Positions 19,500 to 28,592 of a stretch of DNA of 64,000 nucleotides are shown here, piece by piece (position 1 is the first letter of the stretch; every line of letters starts with the position of its first letter). Below the pieces are notes generated by a model. It did no database searches. It saw nothing but the letters and a program-made list of their open reading frames with translations, and was not told the DNA's origin. Source of the DNA: an uncultured Paracoccaceae bacterium (lineage in GTDB: Bacteria; Pseudomonadota; Alphaproteobacteria; Rhodobacterales; Rhodobacteraceae). Both the position numbers and the translations under genes were made by a program. The stretch is from NCBI GenBank assembly GCA_947487205.1, contig CANKVU010000003.1:123256-187255 (forward strand), written 5' to 3'.

Positions 19500-20717
19500 T
19501 CACTGGAAGGTCTTTCGCGGGTCGAAGGCGTCGCGGATCCCCTCGAAGATGAAGACGAGGAGCGACAGCATGATGGCGAAGGTGAAGAAGGCGGTGAAGC
19601 CCAGCCAGGGCGCCTGCAGGTTCTGCTTGGCCTGCAGGGTCAGCTCGCCCAGCGACGGCGCCGAGGAGGGCAGGCCGAAGCCCAGGAAGTCGAGGCTGGC
19701 CAGCGTCGAGATCGTGCCGGTGATGATGAAGGGCAGCATCGTCACGGTGGCGACCATGGCGTTGGGCAGCATGTGGCGGAACATGATCGTCCAGGTCCCG
19801 ACCCCGAGCGCGCGGGCGGCGCGGACGTATTCGAAGTTGCGCGCGCGCAGGAACTCGGCCCGCACGACGCCCACCAGCGCCGGCCAGCCGAACAGCACGG
19901 TGACGAAGACAAGCAGCCAGAACCCGCGCCCCAGGATCGCGAACAGGATGATGATCACGTAGAGCGACGGCGTCGAGACCCAGATCTCGATGATCCGCTG
20001 GAAGACGAGGTCGGTCCAGCCGCCGAAGAACCCCTGCACCGCGCCCGCCAGGATGCCGATGAGCGAGGTCGCGACCGTGACCACGAGGGTGAACAGGATC
20101 GACAGCCGGAAGCCGTAGATCACCCGCGCGGCCACGTCGCGCGCGGTGTCGTCGGTGCCGAGCAGGTGGTCGCCATCGGGCGCCGAGGGCGCCGCGCCCG
20201 AGATGTCGTTGATCGTGTCGAAGCTGTAGGGGATCGGCGGCCAGATCAGCCATCCCGGCTCCGCCCCGTCGGCGACGGCGCCGCTTTCGATCAGGTCCTC
20301 GGGGGTGTCGAAACATGCCTCCATCCCGCCGCTCTCGATCAGGCAGCGCACGACCACGTCGGAATAGACCGCCTCGGTCCGGAAATCGCCGCCGAAGGCG
20401 GTCTCGGGATAGAAGTTGAAGATCGGCCAGTACACCTCCCCCTGGTAGCTGACGACGATCGGCTTGTCGTTGGCGATGAACTCCGCGAACAGGCTCAGCC
20501 CGAACAGGATCGTGAACAGAATCAGCGACCAGAAGGCGCGGCCGTTGCGTCGGAAATTGCGCCAGCGCCGGGCGTTCAGCGGGCTCAGATACGGCCGCCG
20601 GCGGCGGGGCGGAACGGGCGGCGGGGCGTCGTGGCCGCCGCCCGCCGGGTGGGGCGGGGGACTTTCCAGTCCGGGCCCGGTCGGACCGTGCTCGGAATAG
20701 GTTTCCAGATGCGTCAC
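19500..20717 (-). CDS. yejE: Peptide ABC transporter permease (YejE-like)
   Basis: A 405-residue permease of the oligopeptide class. It has a long Pro-rich cytoplasmic N-terminus, then SPLNARRWRNFRRNGRAFWS before the first helix. A large periplasmic loop of about 130 residues is characteristic of YejE. The C-terminal BPD_transp_1 domain contains the EAA loop VRAARALGVGTWTIMFRHML. Its start lies one base upstream of the yejB stop, so the two are coupled. It forms the heterodimeric channel with YejB. Confidence 0.92.
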   Translation of the reverse strand: MTHLETYSEHGPTGPGLESPPPHPAGGGHDAPPPVPPRRRRPYLSPLNARRWRNFRRNGRAFWSLILFTILFGLSLFAEFIANDKPIVVSYQGEVYWPIFNFYPETAFGGDFRTEAVYSDVVVRCLIESGGMEACFDTPEDLIESGAVADGAEPGWLIWPPIPYSFDTINDISGAAPSAPDGDHLLGTDDTARDVAARVIYGFRLSILFTLVVTVATSLIGILAGAVQGFFGGWTDLVFQRIIEIWVSTPSLYVIIILFAILGRGFWLLVFVTVLFGWPALVGVVRAEFLRARNFEYVRAARALGVGTWTIMFRHMLPNAMVATVTMLPFIITGTISTLASLDFLGFGLPSSAPSLGELTLQAKQNLQAPWLGFTAFFTFAIMLSLLVFIFEGIRDAFDPRKTFQ

Positions 20718-20718
20718 C

Positions 20719-21795
20719 TCAGCCCTCGCGCGTCTCGAAATCGATCCGGGGGTCGACGAAGACGTACATCAGGTCCGACAGGATGCCCACCACGAGCCCG
20801 ATCAACCCGAAGAAGAACAGGGTGCCAAAGATCACCGGGTAGTCGCGCGCCACCGCCGCCTCGAAGCCGAGCCGCCCCAGCCCGTCGAGCGAGAAGATCG
20901 TCTCGATGATGAGGCTGCCGCCGAAGAAGACGCCGATGAAGACGGCCGGGAACCCGGCGATGATGATCAGCATCGCGTTGCGGAAGACGTGGCCGTAAAG
21001 GACGCGGCTCTCCTTCAGGCCCTTGGCACGGGCCGTGACCACGTATTGCTTCTTGATCTCGTCGAGGAAGGAATTCTTGGTCAGCAGCGTCAGCGTCGCG
21101 AAGGCCGAGATGGTCGAGGCCAGGACCGGCAGCGTGATGTGCCAGACGTAATCGGCGATCTTGCCCAGCAGCGAAAGCTGCGCCCAATTGTCCGAGGTCA
21201 GCCCCCTGAGCGGGAAGATCTGGAAGTAGGACCCCCCCGCGAAGAGGACCAGCAGCAGGATCGCGAAGAGGAATCCCGGGATTGCGTAGGCCACGATGAT
21301 CAGCGCCGAGGTCCAGGTGTCGAAGGTCGACCCGTCCCGCACCGCCTTGCGGATGCCCAGCGGGATCGAGACGAGGTAGGCGATGACCGTGGACCACAGG
21401 CCGAGCGTGATCGACACGGGCAGCTTCTCGATCACCAGGTCGATCACGCCGATGGAGCGGAAGTAGCTTTCGCCGAAATCGAACCGGACGTAGTTCCAGA
21501 TCATCGACGCGAACCGTTCGAGCGGCGGCTTGTCGAAGCCGAATTCCCGCTCCAGCTCGGCGATGAAGTCGGCGGGCAGGCCACGCGCGCCGGCATAATC
21601 GCTGGACCCCCCCGCCGCGACCTCGGAGCCGCCGCCGGAGAAGTTCTGGAACACGTCGCCGCCGCCCTCCATCCGGGCGATGACCTGCTCGATCGGCCCG
21701 CCGGGGACGAACTGGGTCAGAACGAAATTGACCACCATGATCCCGAACAGCGTCGGAATGATCAGCAGCAGCCGCCGGAGGATGTAGCCGCCCAT
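20719..21795 (-). CDS. yejB: Peptide ABC transporter permease (YejB-like)
   Basis: A 358-residue permease starting [20 protein letters not shown], the standard DppB/OppB/YejB opening. A periplasmic loop carries Gly/Ser-rich sequence around residues 45-65. The EAA motif is present as [21 protein letters not shown], and six helices are expected. It lies 4 bases after yejA and 1 base before yejE, all on the minus strand. Confidence 0.92.
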   Translation of the reverse strand: MGGYILRRLLLIIPTLFGIMVVNFVLTQFVPGGPIEQVIARMEGGGDVFQNFSGGGSEVAAGGSSDYAGARGLPADFIAELEREFGFDKPPLERFASMIWNYVRFDFGESYFRSIGVIDLVIEKLPVSITLGLWSTVIAYLVSIPLGIRKAVRDGSTFDTWTSALIIVAYAIPGFLFAILLLVLFAGGSYFQIFPLRGLTSDNWAQLSLLGKIADYVWHITLPVLASTISAFATLTLLTKNSFLDEIKKQYVVTARAKGLKESRVLYGHVFRNAMLIIIAGFPAVFIGVFFGGSLIIETIFSLDGLGRLGFEAAVARDYPVIFGTLFFFGLIGLVVGILSDLMYVFVDPRIDFETREG

Positions 21796-21799
21796 GGGT

Positions 21800-23740
21800 T
21801 CAGAGCGCCCCGGCCTCTCGAAGCGCCTGGGCGTCCTCCTCGACCCACCACCACAGGTCGAGCGCGCCCAGGGTCAGCGGCGGCAGCGGATCGGGATGGT
21901 CGTAGACGTCCCAGTAGGCCACGAGGTGCTCGGCCGAATACCATTGCGGGATCCAGAACTTGAGGTTCCGGAGCACCCGGTCGAGGGCCCGCGCGCCGGA
22001 TTCGACCTCCTCGAGCGTGTCCGCGGCGATGACCTCGGTGATGATCCGATCCACCGCCGGATCGGCGAGCGCCATGAGGTTGCGCGAACTGTCCTCGGCG
22101 GTGGAGCTGTCGAACCATTGCCGCAGGCCCAGGCCGGGTTCGTAGCCCTGTGTCAGGGTGTGGTTCGTCAGGTCCCAGGCCCCCTCGCGGCGGCGCTGCA
22201 CGTACTGGGCGCTGTCGACGCGCTCCAGCCGGGCATCGACGCCGATGCGGCGCAGGTTCTCGACGTAGGGGTTCACGATCCGGTCGTAGAGCGGCGAGGT
22301 CTGCAGGATGGTCAGCGAGAGCGTCCGCCCGTCGCGGCTGCGATAGCGCGCGCCCTCCTCGAAGGTCCAGCCGGCCTCCTCCAGAAGGCGCCCGGCCTCG
22401 CGCAGGACCCGGCGCGAGGGGGTGTTGCCCGCCGCTTCGTTCTGCTGCGGCAGCGCCGCCTCCTCGGTGAGGATCGCCTCGGACAAGAGGCCCTCCTCCA
22501 CCAGGGGCGTCAGGATCGCGGCCTCGTCCTCTCCCGGCGGACCCTCCGCCATCAGGTCGGTGTTCTGCCAGAACGACACCGGGCGCTCGTAGAGGCCGTA
22601 GAAGAGCGTCTGGTTCGACCATTCGAAGTTGAACACCATCGACACGGCCTCGCGCACGGCGGGGTCCTGCCAGGGCTCGCGGCGCAGGTTGAAGATGAAG
22701 CCCTGCGCGCTGCCGATCGACCCGTCCGGCAGCTCCGCCTTGATCACGTGGCCCTCGCGCACCGCGGGGAAATCGTAGGAGGTCGCCCAGTCGAGCGACG
22801 AGTTCTCCTCCCGGAAAAGGTATTCGCCGGCGCTGAACGCCTCCATCGAGGCGGAGGCATCGGCGAAGACCTCGACCCGGATGGTCTCGAAGTTCCACCG
22901 GCCCCGGTTCATGGGCAGGTCGGCCGCCCACCAATCGGGATCCTTGCGGTAGATCGCGGAGCGTCCGATATCGACCCGATCGAGCACGTAGGGACCGGTG
23001 CCGATGAAGGGCCGCGGCTGGCTCTCGTCGAGGCGCAGCCCCTCCTCCTCGAACTGGTCCTGCGAGATCGCGGTCGCGAGGCCCGCGATGCCGATGCGGT
23101 CGCGGCGCGGCGATTCCTCGGAGAAGGAGAAGCGGATGCGCCGGTCGTCCAGGACCTCGATGTCGGTGATGAAGTTCTGCACGATGTTGCGGAACTCGGC
23201 GATGCCCTGCTCCAGGATCGTTTCGTAGAAGAAGGCGATGTCCGAGGCCGTGACGGCGCTGCCGTCGTGGAAGGTGATGCCGTCGCGCAGGGTGAAGGTC
23301 ACCCAGGCCACGTCCTCGGGATATTCCATCGTCTCGCAGAGGTAGCAGTAGAGCGCGTAGGGATCGTCCGCCGTGCCGGTCAGCATGCTTTCGTAGACGA
23401 TGTCCGAGGCTGTCCCCTCGGGGACGCCCCGCCGGGTCCAGAGGTTGAAGCTGTCGAAGACGAGGGTGGTCGAGAAGCTCATCTCGCCGCCCTTCGGCGC
23501 CTCCGGGTTGACGTAGTCGAGATGCTCGAAATCGGGCCCGTACACGGGCGTGCCGAAATTCGTGTAGGCATGCGTGACGGTGGTCGAGGATCCTGCGCCG
23601 CCCGCCGCGTCGGACTGGGCGAGCGCCGCCCCTGACACCGCCAGGCCCGCGGCCCCGGCCAGAAGCCCGGCCCGCAGCCGGAGGCGGCGGGGGGCGGACG
23701 GGATGCGCGGCGCGGCGCGGTCGGCGGTCGAGGGCGGCAT
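21800..23740 (-). CDS. yejA: Extracellular peptide-binding protein (YejA-like)
   Basis: Family 5 solute-binding protein (646 aa) that captures peptides in the periplasm for YejBEF. The signal peptide ends near VSGAALAQS. Typical SBP_bac_5 segments follow: [16 protein letters not shown], the ligand-site stretch [21 protein letters not shown], and GAYVLD-like [17 protein letters not shown] 23740 is preferred because CGGAG sits seven bases upstream; a longer frame back to 23845 lacks a sensible signal. It is the first gene of yejABEF. Confidence 0.92.
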   Translation of the reverse strand: MPPSTADRAAPRIPSAPRRLRLRAGLLAGAAGLAVSGAALAQSDAAGGAGSSTTVTHAYTNFGTPVYGPDFEHLDYVNPEAPKGGEMSFSTTLVFDSFNLWTRRGVPEGTASDIVYESMLTGTADDPYALYCYLCETMEYPEDVAWVTFTLRDGITFHDGSAVTASDIAFFYETILEQGIAEFRNIVQNFITDIEVLDDRRIRFSFSEESPRRDRIGIAGLATAISQDQFEEEGLRLDESQPRPFIGTGPYVLDRVDIGRSAIYRKDPDWWAADLPMNRGRWNFETIRVEVFADASASMEAFSAGEYLFREENSSLDWATSYDFPAVREGHVIKAELPDGSIGSAQGFIFNLRREPWQDPAVREAVSMVFNFEWSNQTLFYGLYERPVSFWQNTDLMAEGPPGEDEAAILTPLVEEGLLSEAILTEEAALPQQNEAAGNTPSRRVLREAGRLLEEAGWTFEEGARYRSRDGRTLSLTILQTSPLYDRIVNPYVENLRRIGVDARLERVDSAQYVQRRREGAWDLTNHTLTQGYEPGLGLRQWFDSSTAEDSSRNLMALADPAVDRIITEVIAADTLEEVESGARALDRVLRNLKFWIPQWYSAEHLVAYWDVYDHPDPLPPLTLGALDLWWWVEEDAQALREAGAL

Positions 23741-23852
23741 GGCAACTCCGTCACGGGGCGCGGATTGTGGCGTGAGGAGGCTAAGAGCCGCGGCGCGGCA
23801 TCTGCAAGTCGATTGTGTTGAACCCCGCGTGATGGGGCCCTTCATGCGCGAA

Positions 23853-23877
23853 CGGCCGCCCCCGGGGGGGGCGGCCG
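23853..23877 (-). terminator. GC-rich perfect hairpin, possible terminator of the cytochrome c gene
   Basis: Eleven-base arms (23853-23863 and 23867-23877) pair perfectly around a three-base loop, 26 bases past the cytochrome c stop on the minus strand. No U-rich tail follows, so it may act as a Rho-independent-like stop in a GC-rich genome or as a transcript stabiliser. Confidence 0.5.
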
Positions 23878-23902
23878 CCTGCGGGTCCGGAACGGGGGGC
23901 GA

Positions 23903-24421
23903 TCAGCCGCCCGTGGTCTCGAGATAGGCGATCAGGTTCGCGCGGTCCTCGACCGAGGGCAGGCCGTTGAACGACATGATCGTGCCGGGCGCGGCGCCCT
24001 GCGGATCCTCGAGGAAGGTGTTGAGGTTCTCGGGCGTCCAGCTGTCGAAATGCTCCTCGAGCGCGCCCGAATAGGCGAACCCGGAGACCGAATCGACCTC
24101 GCGGCCCACCACCCCGTCGAGATGCGGTCCGACCGCGTTCGAGCCGTCGATATTGTGGCAGGCGCGGCACTTGCCGAAGACCCGCTCGCCCGCGCTCGCC
24201 TCGGCCGAGGCGAAGACCTCCTCGAAGGGGACTTCCTCCTCTTCCTCGCCGCCGCCGCCCTCGCCTTCGGGCACTTCGACCGAATAGGCCTGCTCATGCT
24301 CGCCGCCATGGCCGCCGCCGACATGGTAGATCAGCTCGCCGCCCCACAGGCCCAGCAGGAAAACCAGAAGGGTTCCGCAGAATCCGGCCACGATCTTGGT
24401 CAGGGTCATGGTGTCGAACAT
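23903..24421 (-). CDS. Membrane-anchored class I cytochrome c (CycM/c-y-like)
   Basis: A 172-residue electron carrier with an uncleaved N-terminal anchor (about residues 8-33). An extremely acidic Gly/Glu linker (residues 50-66) precedes one heme domain: CRACH at 85-89 binds heme c and Met149 in GTIMSFNG is the likely sixth ligand. This is the layout of cytochrome c552/cy proteins that link the bc1 complex to cytochrome oxidase in Rhodobacterales and Paracoccus. The start is ATG 24421 (MFDTMTLTKIVAG), since the longer frame to 24502 is not signal-like. Confidence 0.92.
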   Translation of the reverse strand: MFDTMTLTKIVAGFCGTLLVFLLGLWGGELIYHVGGGHGGEHEQAYSVEVPEGEGGGGEEEEEVPFEEVFASAEASAGERVFGKCRACHNIDGSNAVGPHLDGVVGREVDSVSGFAYSGALEEHFDSWTPENLNTFLEDPQGAAPGTIMSFNGLPSVEDRANLIAYLETTGG

Positions 24422-24535
24422 GGGGGGCTTGCCTCGTGTCGCTGATCGCGCACTCTCTAGCCGCAATGAGGCGCGAACTGCAAGCGCGCAGCTTGCGACC
24501 ATGGGCCCCGTTGCGGCGATGCGCCCCTGCGCGGC

Positions 24536-25450
24536 TCAGCCGCGGGGATGGGCCCGGTCATAGACGGCCATCAGCCGCGCGGTATCGACGCCGGTATAGG
24601 CCTGCGTGGTGGAGAGCGAGGCGTGCCCCAGGAGGTCCTGGATCGCGCGCAGGTCGCCGCCGGCGTCGAGCAGGTGCGTGGCGAAGGAATGCCGCAGCGC
24701 GTGGGGCGTGGCCGAGGCGGGCAGGCCCAGCTGCATGCGCGCCGTCTCCATCGTGCGGGCGACGATCCGCGCCCCCAGCCGGCCGCCCTTGGCGCCGCGG
24801 AAGAGCGGATCGCCGGGTGCCGAGGGGAACGGGCAGATGGCGCGATAGGCCTCGATCGCGGCGCGCGCGGCGGGCAGGACCGGGACGATCCGCTCGTGTC
24901 CGCCCTTGCCGGTGATGCGCAGCGTCTCGGGCAGCGGGGCGTCGCGGGCGTCGAGCCCCAGCGCCTCGGAAATCCGCAGCCCGCAGCCCCACAGGAGCGT
25001 GAGCACCGCCACGTCGCGCGCCGCGATCCACGGGATCCGCGCCTGGGTCTCGACCGCGGCGATCAGGGCGCGGGCGGCGTCGGGGGCGACGGGGCGGGGC
25101 AACCGGCGCTGGAACCGCGGCGCGCGGGCCGACAGGATCGCGGTGACGTCCACCCCCTCGCGCTCGGCGATCCACCCGGCGAAGCCCTTCACCGCCGAGA
25201 GCGCCCGCGCGAGGGATCGGGGCGACAGGCCGTCGGCGCGCTCCGCCGCCATCCAGGCGCGCATGTCCGCCAACCGGATCCGCCGCACCAGGGCCAGGCC
25301 CGTCTCCTCCCCCAAATGCGCCTGCTGGAAGCTCAGGAAGCCGACGAGGTCGGCGCGGTACGCCTCGATCGTGGCGGGCGCGCAGCCTTCGACGCCCGCC
25401 AGGTGGTCGAGCCAGCGCCCCAGCGCGTCCGCAAGGCCGGGGGAGATCAC
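24536..25450 (-). CDS. xerC: Tyrosine recombinase XerC
   Basis: Chromosome-dimer resolution recombinase (304 aa). It has the N-terminal SAM-like domain and all catalytic residues: Arg159 (GCGLRISEALGL), Lys182 (ITGKGGHER), His250 and Arg253 (HALRHSFATHL), His276 (LLGHASLSTTQ) and nucleophile Tyr285. It starts with GTG 25450, which overlaps the stop of the DUF484 gene (GTGA). This pairing is common in proteobacteria, so it is a housekeeping Xer and not a phage integrase. Confidence 0.94.
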   Translation of the reverse strand: MISPGLADALGRWLDHLAGVEGCAPATIEAYRADLVGFLSFQQAHLGEETGLALVRRIRLADMRAWMAAERADGLSPRSLARALSAVKGFAGWIAEREGVDVTAILSARAPRFQRRLPRPVAPDAARALIAAVETQARIPWIAARDVAVLTLLWGCGLRISEALGLDARDAPLPETLRITGKGGHERIVPVLPAARAAIEAYRAICPFPSAPGDPLFRGAKGGRLGARIVARTMETARMQLGLPASATPHALRHSFATHLLDAGGDLRAIQDLLGHASLSTTQAYTGVDTARLMAVYDRAHPRG

Positions 25451-26148
25451 AGGAGCCGCCCGAGCGCGCGCTCGAACGCGCCGGCGAAGAATGCCAGCAG
25501 GTCGGTGCCCTGACCGGGCGCGAATTGCTGCGGGTCCTCCGCCCCCAGGACCAGGAGCCCGGGCAGATGTCCGGGCCCCGGGTCCAGCGTCAGACACGCC
25601 TCCGAGGCGATGACGGGGGCGCGCGGGCCGTGGATCGCCGCCTCTCCGCCCTGCACGCGCCGCAGCGTGACCCGGAGCGGCGCGCCGTCGCGCCCCCGCC
25701 CTGCATAATGGCGCGCATAGCCCGGCTCGACGAGGCCCAGCACGTCGGACCGGGTGTCGAGGCCGCTCTCATCCTCCCCGGCCGTTTCCAGGATCACCCG
25801 CAGCGTGTCCACCCGCAGCGTGTCGGCCACCGGACCCGACAGCGCCGCCAGGAACGCGTCCAGCGTGCGCGGCTCCAGCAGCGTCAGGATCGCGCGGTGG
25901 ACCATGTTCGTGCCCGCGAGATTCTCGTAGGCGGCGGCGATCACCGTGCGGTTGGTGTCCTCCAGCCGGTCGAGCCGCGCCTCGAGGCGGTCCATGGCGA
26001 TGGCGCGCATGTCGATCACGTTGTCGCCGCGCCGGGCATCGGCGGCGGCGACGAGCGCGCGCATCAGCTCGCCATCCTCCAGGATGCGGTCGGGCTGGGA
26101 CAGGAAGCGCTCGCGGATCTGGGGATCCGCCAGGGGATGGGTGGTCAT
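25447..26148 (-). CDS. DUF484 family protein
   Basis: A 233-residue GAF-like cytoplasmic protein of the DUF484 family, nearly always found next to xerC. The N-terminal motif PLADPQIRERFLSQPDRILEDGELM is typical. A short coiled-coil region around RLEARLDRLEDTNRTVI comes next, then a GAF-like domain. Function unknown in the family. ATG 26148. Its stop is embedded in the xerC start, indicating translational coupling. Confidence 0.88.
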   Translation of the reverse strand: MTTHPLADPQIRERFLSQPDRILEDGELMRALVAAADARRGDNVIDMRAIAMDRLEARLDRLEDTNRTVIAAAYENLAGTNMVHRAILTLLEPRTLDAFLAALSGPVADTLRVDTLRVILETAGEDESGLDTRSDVLGLVEPGYARHYAGRGRDGAPLRVTLRRVQGGEAAIHGPRAPVIASEACLTLDPGPGHLPGLLVLGAEDPQQFAPGQGTDLLAFFAGAFERALGRLL

Positions 26149-26444
26149 TGTGGTACCTGCTCGATGGACGTTTTTCCGGCACGATAGCGCGAAACGCCGC
26201 GCATGGCCCGGAAATTCCACCCCGCCGCGCGCCGCGGTGCCGGAATGCGACAGCCCCCCGCCCGCCGCGGCGGACGAGGCATCGACCGGCGGCGATGCGG
26301 CTGTCACGTGCGGCCCCGGCCCCGGCCCCGGCCCCGGCCCTGGTCGTCGGGACGGCGTTGTGGCGTCGGCTGCCGTCATCGCGGGTCCGGGGGGGGGCGG
26401 GAGATCGCGCCGCCCCCGGCGGGCCCGCAGCGATGCGGCCGCGA
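26149..26444. other. Intergenic region without a gene
   Basis: Between the DUF484 start and the 3' end of the Nramp-like gene. Both neighbours lie on the minus strand, so this is the leader region of DUF484-xerC. It contains the hexanucleotide repeat listed separately. No credible ORF or RNA gene was seen. Confidence 0.7.
26312..26340. repeat. GGCCCC hexanucleotide repeat (about 5 copies)
   Basis: Four perfect copies plus a five-base partial copy of GGCCCC on the plus strand, i.e. GGGGCC repeats on the minus strand. The minus-strand form has four or more G-runs and can form a G-quadruplex. It lies about 165 bases upstream of the DUF484 start on the transcribed side. Confidence 0.9.
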
Positions 26445-27722
26445 TCAGCCGAAGAGGGCGGAGACGGAATCCCAGAGCTGGTACCCACCCAGGACGAAGA
26501 ACAGCCCGGCGGTGACGACCAGCGCAGCGTTCAGGAACAGGCCGTTCGCGAACCGCTCGGGGATGCGGCGCCCGTTCAGAAGGCCGAGCAGGGTCGCCGC
26601 GAGGAACGGCATGAAGAGCGATCCCAGGACGCCATAGGCGAGAACGAGCCCGATCGGCCGGTCGAGGAACAGCAGCACCATCGGCGGGAAGGTCAGCCAG
26701 ATCAGGTAGGCCTTGAAATACTTGCCTCCCACCCGGGTGTCGGGGTGGTCCGAATCGCGGCCCCGCATGTTGCCCCAGAAATCCGCGAACATCAGCGACA
26801 CGCCGTTCCACACGCCGATGATCGACGAGAAGGCGGCCGCCCAGAACCCGACGAGGAACGCGTTGCCCACGAAGGTGCCGTAGCGGTCGCGCAGCACGTC
26901 CGCGAGGTCGATCAGTCCCCGGTCGCCGGCGCTGACGGCCACGCCGGCGGCCTGGATCACCTCGACCCCCACGATCAGCATCGCGATCACGAACACCCCG
27001 GTGAGCACGTAGGCCATGGTGTTGTCGATCCGCATGACGCGCATCCATTTCGGCGTGTACCAGCCCTTCTCGCGCAGCCAGTAGCCGTAGGCGGCCAACG
27101 TGATCGTGCCGCCCACCCCGCCGGCGAGGGCGAGGGTGTAGAACAGGCCGCCTTCGGGGATCAGCGGGACCAGCCCGCCGGCCATCGCGGGGAGATTGGG
27201 CGCCGCCAGGATCGCCAGGACGACGATGGTGACGAACATCAGGCCGACCAGCGCGGCGGTGATCTTCTCGAACGCGGCATAGGCGTTGAACCAGACCATC
27301 GCGAACCCCGCCAGTCCCATGAGGATGGCCCAGATCTTCAGGTCGATGGCGGGGAACAGGGCGGCGAGCGGCAGCGCCGTCGAGGACATGGCCGAGGCCC
27401 CGTAGACGAAGCCCCAGATCACGATGTAGGGGCCGAAATACCACGTCGTCCATCGACCGAGCGAGCGCCACCCCTCGAAGATCGTGTAGCCGGTCGCCAG
27501 CGTGAAGCGCCCCGCGCCCTCGACCAGCACGATCTTGAGGATGACGCCCACGATGACGGCCCAGAGGAGGGCGTAGCCGTAGCGCGATCCGGCCGAGAGG
27601 GTGGCGACCATGTCGCCCGCGCCCACGCCCGTCGCCGCGACCACGAGGCCGGGGCCGACGATCTTCCAGCGCGGCGGTGCGCCCGCATCGTCGTCGGCAC
27701 GGTCCGCATGGCCGGTCTTCAT
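26445..27722 (-). CDS. Nramp-superfamily transporter lacking canonical metal motifs
   Basis: A 425-residue membrane protein with about 11 helices and overall Nramp (SLC11, LeuT-fold) similarity, e.g. WKIVGPGLVVAATGVGAGDM in TM1 and a long C-terminal helix set. The TM1 metal-binding DPGN is replaced by GAGD (34-37). The TM6 region reads GGVGGTITLAAYGYW instead of the MPH-containing motif. It therefore belongs to a divergent Nramp-related branch and probably does not carry Mn or Fe by the standard mechanism. ATG 27722 is chosen; an upstream GTG extension is possible. Substrate unknown. Confidence 0.82.
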   Translation of the reverse strand: MKTGHADRADDDAGAPPRWKIVGPGLVVAATGVGAGDMVATLSAGSRYGYALLWAVIVGVILKIVLVEGAGRFTLATGYTIFEGWRSLGRWTTWYFGPYIVIWGFVYGASAMSSTALPLAALFPAIDLKIWAILMGLAGFAMVWFNAYAAFEKITAALVGLMFVTIVVLAILAAPNLPAMAGGLVPLIPEGGLFYTLALAGGVGGTITLAAYGYWLREKGWYTPKWMRVMRIDNTMAYVLTGVFVIAMLIVGVEVIQAAGVAVSAGDRGLIDLADVLRDRYGTFVGNAFLVGFWAAAFSSIIGVWNGVSLMFADFWGNMRGRDSDHPDTRVGGKYFKAYLIWLTFPPMVLLFLDRPIGLVLAYGVLGSLFMPFLAATLLGLLNGRRIPERFANGLFLNAALVVTAGLFFVLGGYQLWDSVSALFG

Positions 27723-27908
27723 CGCTTTGGTATCTCGAGTCACGTCGCCCCCCACCCGAAAGCGTATCAGGCGGACGCTCTCGACGGCGCACGATACGCG
27801 CCTGCGGCGGGCCTGCCAAGAGACCATGGAGCCCGGCCCCGCGATCCCTGCCGGCCGGCCGCCCCCCAGCGCCATGGGCCCGTTCCGATCCGGGCGCGGC
27901 GGCCGGCC

Positions 27909-28478
27909 CTACACCGCGACGACGATCTGGGAGACCAGCTCCGCCGTGTTGCTCACACCGAACTTCTTCATCAGGCGGGCGCGGTGCGTTTCCACCGTCC
28001 GGGGCGAGATGCCCAGGCGCTCGCCGATCATGCGCGAGGTGAGGCCCTGGCCGATCAGGGGCGCGATCTCCCGCTCTCTCGGCGTCAGGCGGACCGAGCG
28101 GTACTGGCGGTCCTCGACCCGGTCGAAGCTCCACACCATGAGCGCGAACGGGTCCTCGGGGGTGAGCGTGATGCCGCGGGCCCGCGCCCAGAAGATTTCG
28201 GCGTCCCGCGTCTGCATGAAGCGCTGGTCCTCGTAGTAACTGGCGCCGCTGGCCCGCATCTGGGCCTCGCAGGTCTCGCCGATGCGCTGGAAGTCGGCGG
28301 TCGAGGGATAGAGGCGCTGCACCGACCGGCCGAGCAGCGCATCGCGCCGGAACCCGAAGAGCCGCTCCAGCGCCGCGTTGACCTCCACGATCCGGCGGAA
28401 GCGGACCACCATATGAGCCACGGGCGATTCCCTGAAGCCCAGAAGTCCCGCCCTGGCGGGGGTCGAAGTGTCGATCAT
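27909..28478 (-). CDS. PAS-LuxR family transcriptional regulator
   Basis: A 189-residue regulator. A PAS fold spans about residues 10-118 (VVRFRRIVEVNAALERLFGF, then GRSVQRLYPS). The C-terminal LuxR helix-turn-helix spans about 128-185 (LTPREREIAPLIGQGLTSRMIGERLGIS). There is no receiver domain, so it probably senses a small molecule or an unknown cue through PAS. It diverges from the thiolase/TRAP operon, and the 114-base spacer contains repeated TACGTA-like dyads, its likely operators. Autoregulation is plausible since the sites lie just before its own start. Confidence 0.9.
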   Translation of the reverse strand: MIDTSTPARAGLLGFRESPVAHMVVRFRRIVEVNAALERLFGFRRDALLGRSVQRLYPSTADFQRIGETCEAQMRASGASYYEDQRFMQTRDAEIFWARARGITLTPEDPFALMVWSFDRVEDRQYRSVRLTPREREIAPLIGQGLTSRMIGERLGISPRTVETHRARLMKKFGVSNTAELVSQIVVAV

Positions 28479-28489
28479 CCGGCCGCCCC

Positions 28490-28541
28490 TACGTGGGTCC
28501 CTACGTAGTCATACGCATGGAATTGCGTAATTCTACGCGTA
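28490..28541. promoter_or_regulatory. Array of TACGTA/TACGCA dyads, probable operators
   Basis: In 52 bases there is a TACGT half-site (28490-28494), the palindrome TACGTA (28502-28507), TACGCA and TGCGTA arms separated by six bases (28512-28529), and the palindrome TACGCGTA (28534-28541). Dyad centres are about 16-17 bases apart. They fill the spacer between the PAS-LuxR gene and the catabolic operon. Confidence 0.6.
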
Positions 28542-28592
28542 TCCGACCGCCCCGCGCACGTGCATTCTGAAGGTCGAGGCGGGGAGGATCAG

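Noticed and set aside
24536..25450. Tyrosine recombinase as sign of an integrated element
   Set aside because: It is coupled to DUF484 and has XerC features; no attachment-site repeats or phage genes are nearby.
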